15,397 nucleotides of DNA from NCBI GenBank assembly GCA_016946835.1, contig JACVTC010000393.1, positions 17,501 to 32,897 of the forward strand, read 5' to 3'. The notes below the pieces were generated by a model. That model was not told the DNA's origin, searched no databases, and saw only the letters and a program-made list of their open reading frames with translations. The number at the start of each line of letters is the position of its first letter. The stretch's first letter is position 1. Origin of the DNA: Neocallimastix lanati (nom. inval.). Lineage: Eukaryota > Neocallimastigomycota > Neocallimastigomycetes > Neocallimastigales > Neocallimastigaceae. Positions 9,043 through 15,397 of the stretch are shown piece after piece. The position numbers and the translations under genes are program-made.

Positions 9043-9675
9043 GGTTCAATGATTTCAGCAAAGTTTTTTATAAATTTTCCGTAGTAATTCCTTAAACCAA
9101 GAAAACTTTGGAGTTCTTTGATGTTTTTGGGTATGGGCAATTCCAAAATTGATTTTAATTTATCCTTATCCATAGTGAGTCCATGTATAGAAACCGTGAA
9201 ACCTAAGAATGTAGTTTCAAATACGTGAAATTCACATTTTTCTAATTTCACGAATAAGCCATTTTTTATTAGTAGAGTAAGAACATGACGAACATGCTTA
9301 ATGTGAGTATCAAAGTCAGGAGAAAAGATAATTATATCATCCAAATATGCCTGAACAAAGGATCCAGTGATTTCTGACAATGTATCTTGTATGAATCTTT
9401 GAAAAACTGAAGGAGCATTACGTAAGCCGAAAGGCATTACAAGATACTCGAAATAACCTATTGGAGTACGGAAGGCTGTAAGATATTCATGTCCTTCCTT
9501 TATTCTGACAAGATTATACGCAGACCTTAAGTCAAGTCTGGTAAAAATCTTTGATCCTTTAAATACTTCCATTAAATCGTTAATCCTTGGCAGTGGGTAA
9601 CTATTACGGATTGTAATAGCATTCAGACGGCGATAATCCACGCATAACCTGAGAGAACCATCGTGTTTTCTAACA
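9027..9675 (-). pseudogene. pol: Pol segment: reverse transcriptase core
   Basis: Most of the reverse transcriptase domain lies in this frame. Numbering from the V-D-Y-R-R motif (codons ending at 9641), it has the first catalytic aspartate D37 (TRLDLRSAY), the MPFGLRNAP fingers/palm motif at 69-77, and the YLDD active site with D101 and D102 (99-102), followed by the thumb (FLGLRNYYGKF, about 180-190). The enzyme copies element RNA into cDNA inside virus-like particles. The frame is separated from the upstream Gag-protease frame by a frameshift near 9675 (spacing suggests about 4 missing bases) and from RNase H by a one-base loss near 9043. The stop at 9027-9029 is a product of that second shift. 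No start codon of its own is expected. Confidence 0.92.
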
Positions 9676-11455
9676 ATATTGGAGCACCAGCTGGGGATTT
9701 TGATTTTCGAATGAAGCCTTTAGCTAAATTTTCTTCGATATATTCTTTCAAGGCTTTCATTTCCACCGTAGTTAAAGGATATATTGGTCCAAAGAATAAT
9801 TGTCCTCCAGGGATCAAGTCGATTGTTATGTCATAGCTCCGGTGGGGAGGTAATTTATCAGCTTCTTCTTTTTTAAAGACTTTTACTAGATCTGAATAGT
9901 ATTTTTGAATGATTTCTTTAGTACTAAGTTTCTTATTATTGAGAATTTTATCTTTATTTCTAAGTTCCATATTATTGAGAATTTTATTTTTATTTCTAAG
10001 TTTCTTATTATTGAGAATTTTATTTTTATTTCTAAGTTTCTTATTATTGAGACTTTTATCTTTATTTCTAAGTTCATTTTTGTTATTACTTTTATCAGTT
10101 TTGACTTGTTCTTGACTTTCAACAATTACACAACATATATCCTCATCATATAGTTCATCTTCAGAAATAAATGAAGGTATAACTGAGTCATGGCCGCATT
10201 GTGAGGATTCTTCTAGCATAGGTGCTGTTATATTATTAGAACGGAATATAAATTTATTTCCTTTACAAGAATGACAATGTTGTCCACAGTTACTTTCCAA
10301 GAAATAGATTTTATTGGATTTAAAGTTGATATAGGGATTATGAATCGAGAGCCAATCCCTTCCTAAAATACCACTTATACCTTGAAGTTGTAGATTACCA
10401 ACGTAGAATTCATAGGTTTCAATATGGTCCATTATTTTCAGTTTTAAAGGCTTCGTAGATTGTTTAATTACCATACTTTTACTATTGGGCAATTGGATAC
10501 TAATAGGAGAAGAAAGGCCTGAGATTGGAATTTTATTAGCTGAAATAAAGTCCTTGCAAATAAAGCTTTTGGCAGAGCCTGAATCAATTAGTAAATTAAT
10601 TTTGAAAGACTTTGAGTTGGTAGATATAACAAAGGTAGTTGTCATAGAATTGGAACTATTTGGTGTATAATTAGCAGAGAGTATTTCTTTTTTGAACTTG
10701 TTCTTCCTATGATGTAGATTTCTCGACTTAGTACTGCTTTTATTGAATTCATATTTCTTTCTATTAAATGACTTTGTTTTGTGGTTTCTAAAATGACAGA
10801 AATTGCGAATTTTGGTCTCCAAGTAGCATTTTTTGTCTATGTCAATAATAACATTTATAGCTTCAAATAGTGTTTTTGGCTTCTTTATTTTATCATATTC
10901 TTCACGTACTTCATCCAGTAGACCTTTTCCAATTATGTCGATGAAAACTTCATCTGGCCATTTAAGCCTTGCTGCTAATCTTCGGAACTCTATCGTGAAT
11001 TCAGCAACCTTTCCAAGTTGTTCTTGCTTCAAATCCCATAACTGCTTCATCAGCATGTACTTCTGCTTCTTCTCATCACCCGAGTCAAAATTCTTGAGTA
11101 GTAACTTCTTAAATTTTTGGTAGCTCAGAGTTTTCAGTGTACCATCAACTAATAGAGAGAGACCCCATCTTCTAGGTAGACCATTTAGTTTATTTATTAC
11201 GTATGTATTTTTGTTTTCATCGCTTTGGAATGAATTTGGATGATCGATGAAAAAACTCTCACATTGTATTAAAACTTCTTGAATATTCGGCTTTATATTT
11301 GCTTCTCCTTCTTTGGTAAGAACTCCATTTGGGGAGAAGAATGTAGGAATAAAATCGGTTATTGCTGATATAAATTTCGAAGCATCGATATTATTGGGAT
11401 TGATTATTGGAATTTGAAAATTATTTTTTGTACTTGTTGCTTCTTCACTTTCCAT
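9623..11455 (-). CDS. gag-pol: Gag, protease and N-terminal RT (5' part of Gag-Pol)
   Basis: This single 610-codon frame fuses Gag to pol, as in Tf1/sushi-type elements with one polyprotein. Residues about 80-210 form the retrotransposon Gag capsid-like region (RWGLSLL, WDLKQEQLGKVAEFTIEFRRL). A basic stretch follows (213-256), with one Cys and no complete CCHC knuckle. The aspartic protease spans about 270-385: catalytic DSG at 291-293 in LLIDSGSAKSFI, and GISGILGRDWL at 359-369. Next come a Cys/His cluster (C390, C394, C397), an acidic region, and a lysine/asparagine repeat linker (about 461-510). The RT N-terminus ends at SKSPAGAPIL (585-594), after which the frame is lost and runs to a premature stop. 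The ATG at 11455 is the first in-frame Met after the leader and has an A-rich context. Confidence 0.92.
   Translation of the reverse strand: MESEEATSTKNNFQIPIINPNNIDASKFISAITDFIPTFFSPNGVLTKEGEANIKPNIQEVLIQCESFFIDHPNSFQSDENKNTYVINKLNGLPRRWGLSLLVDGTLKTLSYQKFKKLLLKNFDSGDEKKQKYMLMKQLWDLKQEQLGKVAEFTIEFRRLAARLKWPDEVFIDIIGKGLLDEVREEYDKIKKPKTLFEAINVIIDIDKKCYLETKIRNFCHFRNHKTKSFNRKKYEFNKSSTKSRNLHHRKNKFKKEILSANYTPNSSNSMTTTFVISTNSKSFKINLLIDSGSAKSFICKDFISANKIPISGLSSPISIQLPNSKSMVIKQSTKPLKLKIMDHIETYEFYVGNLQLQGISGILGRDWLSIHNPYINFKSNKIYFLESNCGQHCHSCKGNKFIFRSNNITAPMLEESSQCGHDSVIPSFISEDELYDEDICCVIVESQEQVKTDKSNNKNELRNKDKSLNNKKLRNKNKILNNKKLRNKNKILNNMELRNKDKILNNKKLSTKEIIQKYYSDLVKVFKKEEADKLPPHRSYDITIDLIPGGQLFFGPIYPLTTVEMKALKEYIEENLAKGFIRKSKSPAGAPILLENTMVLSGYAWIIAV
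9926..10069 (-). repeat. Four 36-bp in-frame repeats in the protease-RT linker
   Basis: Exact 36-bp units begin at 9926, 9962, 9998 and 10034, with a fifth partial unit after. Each encodes 12 residues of the type LRNKNKILNNKK. Because the period is a multiple of three, length changes here keep pol in frame. The strongly basic, low-complexity linker lies between protease and reverse transcriptase. The repeats also create open reading frames in other frames that are not genes. Confidence 0.9.
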
Positions 11456-11885
11456 ATTTAAAATTCTAATAATATAAATAGAGTATAATAGAGTAAAATA
11501 AAAAGAAAATAAAGATAAGTGTAGTATAAAAGTATTTTATTTTTTATTTTTTATTTTTTATTTTTTTTTTTTTTTTTTTCTAACTAAAAATATATTTATT
11601 TATTTAATATAATTTTCTTCACTAACTAAATATATATTTATTTATTTAATATAATTTTCTTCACTAACTAAAATTATATTTATTTAATAAATTTTTTTTT
11701 TTTTTTTTTTTACTAACTAAAATTATATTTAATAAAAAAAAATTTTTTTTTTTTTTTCACTAAAATAAATTTATTTATTTAATATATATTCCTTCCAATA
11801 ATTAATACTATAAAATTAACCAATTTATTATTATTTCTTCCATTTACTATTATATTAGATCTTCCAATCAATTATACTGATTTTA

Positions 11886-11928
<43 letters not shown>

Positions 11929-11975
11929 ATCTTATTATAATATATTATACTAATACTATTTAATTATTAAATTAG
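11456..11975 (-). other. A-rich leader (5' untranslated region) with 42-bp repeats
   Basis: This is non-coding between the primer binding site and the Gag start. On the plus strand it has long T runs at 11561-11579, 11692-11711, 11743-11757 and 11891-11927 (A runs in the RNA). A 42-bp tandem repeat with units at about 11581, 11623 and 11665, plus a degenerate unit near 11714, is marked by CTAACTAAA and TTATTTAATATAATTTTCTT. With R-U5 the predicted leader is about 850 nt. Confidence 0.75.
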
Positions 11976-11988
11976 AAGAGTTATTATT
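11976..11988 (-). other. Self-complementary primer binding site
   Basis: Immediately inside the 5' LTR the element strand reads ATAATAACTCTT, preceded by the last LTR base A. It lacks the TGG expected for pairing with a tRNA CCA end. It is a perfect 13-nt complement of AAGAGTTATTATT, which lies in the same LTR (12293-12305) about 35 bp past the TATA box, where RNA should start. This matches the self-priming arrangement known for Tf1 and sushi elements, in which the RNA 5' end folds back and is cut to form the primer. Confidence 0.85.
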
Positions 11989-13027
11989 GTAATAGCTATA
12001 CTAAAACTAAAATTAATTAATATAACTATTATCTACAATTTTAATATTATTTTTACATAATATTAAAATTGAGAAAATAAAATTAAAAAAAAAAATAAAA
12101 ATTATACTTAATTATACTGAGTTTATTATAAGTAAATATAACAAACAATAACCAAGCAACAGCAGAATAGTAGTTGAAAATATTTTTTTAAAAAAAAAAA
12201 AAAAACCTTTTATGATTAATAACATTTTTTTTTTTTTTGATATATAAATAAAAAATTTATTTTATTTGTTATTATTTATTATATTTTCTTAAAATAATAA
12301 CTCTTGATTTCTCAAAGAGAATTCAAGAGTCCTATTTATATTTTTTTTAAAAAATTAATCTGTTAAATAAATTTATTTTCTAATCTTAACAAAAAATCTA
12401 TTTAGGAAAAGATTAGAAGAAAAACCTAAATAGTTTTTCGATCAATATTCTAATCATATTGATCATCGTATAATTAAAGAAAACCTATTTGTTAGGAAAA
12501 ACATTAATTACCGATTTTCTAATTAATTATAAAATATTAAATATTGATAGGATAGGAATTAATAAAAAAAAAGATTTTTTTTTTTTTTTTTTTTTTTTTC
12601 ATTTAAAAAATAAAGATTAAATAATATGATAGATTAGATACATTTATAGTTTATAATACATTATAAAATACATAATTCATTTTAATTAAAATAACTAATA
12701 TTTTTATGGTAAAATATTAAATACAAATTTACATAATTTTTTGTAAAAATTCTATTTAAATGAATAATAATAATAAGTAAATAAATTTTATATTATTTAT
12801 ATAAATGTATAAAATTATAATATATAAATAAATTTAAATCAATATATGAAAATATAACTATTAAATAAATTTATAAGTTAAAATCAATGAATATATTAAT
12901 TATTATTTAAATAAATAATTATTTAAAAATAATTATTATTTTATAAATAATTATAAATTATTAATGATTTTTCATTAATTATAAGAAATATTAATTATTC
13001 ATTATTGAATAATTATGATTTCTTACA
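11988..13027 (-). repeat. 5' LTR of the complete gypsy element
   Basis: This 1040-bp LTR carries the promoter that drives the element. Read on the element strand it begins TGTAAGAAATC and ends GCTATTACA. It is almost identical to 6180-7217. A T/A homopolymer block (12575-12599) and very AT-rich sequence form the outer U3, the structured module and TATA box follow, then R-U5 of about 320 bp. Confidence 0.95.
12293..12496 (-). promoter_or_regulatory. Promoter, RNA start and structured U3 of the 5' LTR
   Basis: Plus-strand positions: RNA start complement AATAATAACTCTT (12293-12305); hairpin ACTCTTGA / TCAAGAGT around it (about 12300-12330); inverted TATA box TATTTATA (12333-12340); stem 2 arms CTAATCTT (12380-12387) and AAGATTAG (12409-12416); stem 1 arms CTATTTAGG (12398-12406) and CCTAAATAG (12425-12433), interleaved with stem 2; palindrome GATCAATAT-N7-ATATTGATC (12440-12464); and CCTA...TAGG (12484-12496). 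The same order is kept in solo LTRs 1 and 2. Confidence 0.65.
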
Positions 13028-13032
13028 TTAAA
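13028..13032. other. Target site duplication of the complete gypsy element (right)
   Basis: TTAAA, identical to 6175-6179. One base (A, 13033) separates it from the start of repeat B2. Confidence 0.9.
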
Positions 13033-13033
13033 A

Positions 13034-13528
13034 TGATACGATATTTTTATTAAACATCAATATCAATATTTATTTTATTTTATTTGGACGATAACAGTAG
13101 GGAATAATTGACAAAATAATATATTCTAATATTATATAGAATAATACACACAATAATAATATTCACACTTCAATATTTAGTTTATTTATTTTATTTATTT
13201 ATTATCATTCATCAATAAAAATATATCATCAATATAAATATTTGTTAACTAGTTAAAATATAATTAAATCATTCAATAAAATATAATTAATTACTAAAAT
13301 CTCTTATGTTATTAATGTAAACTAAATATAAAACTACACTAAACTATACTAATAAACATGTTTATAGGTTAAATTATTAATAAACTAAATTAATATTAAT
13401 AAAAGAACCATTCTTTAAACTATTATTATTTACTAACTATATATATTATTACTAAATTATTATTAACCAATAAGATTTCACTAACCTAAATTTCACTAAA
13501 TTATGGTATTTATGGTGGTACAGTATCA
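13034..13528 (+). repeat. LTR-like repeat B2 (TGATACG...AGTATCA)
   Basis: This 495-bp near-identical copy of B1 (3522-4002) begins TGATACGATATTTTTATTAA and ends GGTACAGTATCA. Differences from B1 are a few substitutions, a 4-bp AATA gain near 13237, an insertion near 13430-13450 and a loss near 13482. It is interpreted as the second LTR of the small element that starts with B1. The flanking 5-mers are AAAAA before B1 and AAAAT after B2, a 4/5 match. Confidence 0.65.
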
Positions 13529-13533
13529 AAAAT

Positions 13534-14070
13534 TGATACGTATCTTTTATATTTAAAGATGTATCTAAATAATTTTATTTGTTTGGACGTTGTCAGAAGG
13601 GAATTATTAACAAAATAATATATTCTAATAAATATAATAATAACACATAATGTATAAATATAAATATATAATTTAAATGTAAAGATTTGTCTTTATTTAT
13701 TTATTCTTATTTCTTTATTTATTTTTATTACATTATTCTCAATGTTTACAAAAATATAAAAATACAAGTTATATATTTATTATTATCTTTCTCACTAACT
13801 ATCTAATTATACACTTAATAATTAATATTTATTATTCTATAAACTATTATATTTTCTACTAATAAACCTGTTATTTTGAAGTATCTTTATTATATATTTC
13901 CTATATTATAACAAAGAACTCGTCGTTTAATTATTAATGAATTATCAAAATATGTATCTAACTATTTAGTCTTATTTAATTATCTACCAATCATTATTAA
14001 TTTTTAATTTATTACTTTAACTAATTTCTAAAACTATTTCTAATAATGTTTTTAGTGTGGTATCGTATCA
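13534..14070 (+). repeat. LTR-like repeat B3 (TGATACG...CGTATCA)
   Basis: This 537-bp relative of B1/B2 has the same 7-bp termini and core (TTTGGACGTTGTCAG, then GGGAATTATTAACA, then AATATATTCTAATAAA) but a divergent middle. It follows B2 after only AAAAT. It is followed by AAAACTGATAAAT, the same sequence that follows B1 once the gypsy insertion is removed. It is either a separate solo LTR or the first LTR of a related element. Confidence 0.6.
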
Positions 14071-14794
14071 AAAACTGATAAATTTTAGAAATTATCTTAA
14101 TTTTAATATAGAATTAAAAAGTGATAATTTCAATTTATTTTAATAATAACTGTATAAGTTATTTATGAATTAAAAATGTTTTATTAAAAATAACACTAAA
14201 AATTTGGTTTATTAGAACACTTGTTTTCTAATATTTTATTTTATAAATCTTTTATTAAAATTTATTAAACATTACAAAATTTAAAGTGATTATTAAAATT
14301 ATAAAATTAATTAATAATAATAATAATAATAATATTTACATGAAATATTTACAAGTATTTATATTTTCTTTAAATTAAACTATTTATAATTTATAAATAA
14401 AAAGAATAATTAAATAAAATAAAAGTAATAAAATTAATAATAAAATAAATATTTAATAATAAAATAAATAAATTTGTTTATTATAAAAATAATTAAAAAT
14501 ATTTTGTTATTTAAATTAATAAATTTTGTTATTATAAAATTATTATTTAATTATAAATTAATTATAAAATTATTATAAAACTAATTATTAAAACTAATTT
14601 ATTTTATTTTAAATTTAATCTTAATATTTTTATTTTGAAAAATATATAATATTTCTTTCATATCCTGAGTATTAATGTAATTTTTAAGTGTAATTTATTT
14701 GTTTTAATTAATTAATTAATTAATTTTTTTTTTATTTATTAAATTATTATTAAACTTGGCTAAGGTTAGTTTTGATTTTATGTATAATAAATTT
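14071..14794. other. AT-rich stretch without a gene
   Basis: No ORF, RNA gene or clear repeat copy is visible. It contains simple sequence: (AAT)n at about 14308-14331 and (AATT)n at about 14705-14725 followed by a T run. It lies downstream of the pol stop of the right-hand element and may contain that element's 3' untranslated region and a decayed LTR, but no convincing LTR border or polypurine tract was found. Confidence 0.4.
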
Positions 14795-15397
14795 TCAAGA
14801 TTTATTAATTTTGTTATTTATCAATTCCTCGGCGGTTAAGATTGAACTTCGTCCTTGAAGTAATTCTTTTTCTGGAATGATATAGGAAAAAACATTTTTA
14901 ATATGTACATTTCGATCAAGAAGTTTTCCTGTTTGAGGATCTTCGAGGACAACTGTATTGAATTTTTGTTTGTTAACTACTTTATATGGTCCATAAAAGT
15001 AAGGATTTAACTTACTTCTTCCAATTAATCTTATCATCACATAATCTCCGGGTTTATAATTTTTCTTTAGTGATTTCGATAGTCCAATGCGATGTTCCCA
15101 ATATTGATTTGTGTAATCCGAATATTCTGTTGCTTGTTTCACCCAATTCTGATGTCTAAGGAATCTTCTAAAAATATATTCTTCATCTGTTTCATTTGGA
15201 TCTTTGTAAATATCTGGAAACATTACTTCTAATGGCCAGGTGTCTTTTCTCCCATAAAGTAGTTCAAAGCTGCTAAATTTTGTTTGGAATTTTTTGTTGT
15301 TCTAAGAGCCCAAGGGCGGATGGTAAATATTCATCCCATTCACTTTCGTTTTCAACTAAGAGTCTTAGAATTTTCTCTACTTCTCTATTACGGTTTT
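14795..15397 (-). pseudogene. pol: C-terminal integrase of a second Ty3/gypsy-like pol (partial, frameshifted)
   Basis: The open frame covers 14795-15301. It begins in the integrase C-terminal part, just before FELLYGR, a hallmark that follows the catalytic core. It continues with the charged region PGDYVMIRL, a GPY/F module (YFYGPYKVV) and a basic end (NVHIKNVFSYI), stopping at 14795. Between the window edge and about 15310, another frame reads integrase-like sequence with EWDEYLPSAL. The join around 15285-15315 needs small frame changes, so the gene is broken or the sequence has indels there. It differs in sequence and tail from the complete element's integrase, so it is a separate family. 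It is cut by the window edge, so catalytic residues are not visible. Confidence 0.85.

Larger units (their letters stand above)
6180..13027 (-). mobile_element. Complete Ty3/gypsy LTR retrotransposon, self-priming type, pol frameshifted
   Basis: This 6848-bp element lies on the minus strand. It has near-identical LTRs (6180-7217 and 11988-13027) with TG...CA ends and a perfect TTAAA target duplication. The order from its 5' end (right) is LTR, self-complementary primer binding site, A-rich leader with internal repeats, Gag, aspartic protease, repeat linker, reverse transcriptase, RNase H, integrase, polypurine tract, LTR. RT-RNaseH-IN order identifies Ty3/gypsy. The priming mode resembles Tf1/sushi elements. 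Unlike many of those, no chromodomain follows integrase. Two frameshifts break pol. The LTRs differ by about two substitutions plus homopolymer lengths, so insertion was recent. Confidence 0.95.

Noticed and set aside
9886-10153. Short open frames on both strands over the 36-bp repeats
   Set aside because: They exist because the 36-bp period is a multiple of three, so several frames stay open. They lie inside the real Gag-Pol frame and have low-complexity sequence only.
10485-11123. Two plus-strand open frames of 61 and 96 codons
   Set aside because: They are antisense to Gag and protease, whose motifs are clear on the minus strand. No family resemblance was seen.
11891-11927. Long T run as a transcription terminator
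   Set aside because: It lies within the element's leader on the opposite strand, and similar homopolymers occur throughout this AT-rich region.
11976-11988. tRNA-type primer binding site next to the 5' LTR
   Set aside because: The sequence does not start with TGG and shows no match to a tRNA 3' end; the match to the element's own R sequence is exact.
13534-14070. B3 as the 3' LTR of the right-edge pol fragment
   Set aside because: There is no polypurine tract on the needed strand next to its right end, and the AAAACTGATAAAT that follows fits the opposite orientation. The link remains unproven.

Overview
The window is a retrotransposon graveyard from an extremely AT-rich eukaryotic genome. 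No host gene is recognisable. Non-coding DNA is almost pure A+T, while the only coding DNA (two retrotransposon pol regions) is clearly richer in G+C. The full element is a Ty3/gypsy retrotransposon with Tf1/sushi-style self-priming, a group best known from fungi. Together with the base composition this suggests a fungus, perhaps an early-diverging AT-rich lineage; the organism call is inference.

Layout. Positions 1-1256 hold two head-to-tail copies (about 720 bp apart) of an AT-rich repeat whose units begin with TGATAC. Positions 1262-1612 are a short TGATAC...GTATCA element. Positions 1613-1930 are a unique stretch with a small GC-richer patch and a hairpin present twice. Positions 1931-2500 are a 54-bp tandem repeat of about 10.5 copies with an exact period. 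Then comes a nested pile: a solo gypsy LTR (2553-3515), LTR-like repeat B1 (3522-4002), a second solo gypsy LTR (4006-5536) that itself carries about 600 bp of extra DNA, about 640 bp of AT-rich non-coding DNA, a complete gypsy element on the minus strand (6180-13027), LTR-like repeat B2 (13034-13528), a related repeat B3 (13534-14070), an AT-rich gap, and at the right edge the 3' end of pol from an unrelated second gypsy-like element (14795 to the window end, minus strand).

The complete element has 1038- and 1040-bp LTRs that are almost identical, a perfect 5-bp target duplication (TTAAA), Gag, an aspartic protease, reverse transcriptase, RNase H and integrase. Its pol is broken by two small frameshifts, so this copy cannot make an intact polyprotein as written. 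Its primer binding site does not match a tRNA end. It is the 13-nt complement of the predicted 5' end of the element's own RNA, the hallmark of self-priming.

Most notable observations. (1) Three divergent LTRs of this family share a set of inverted repeats upstream of the TATA box, including two interleaved stems with pseudoknot topology. Arm sequences differ between copies but pairing is kept, suggesting a selected structure. (2) All three gypsy insertions lie within a few bases of a boundary of the TGATAC/GTATCA repeat family, which looks like targeted integration. (3) B1 and B2 look like the two LTRs of a small non-autonomous element split apart by the later insertions.
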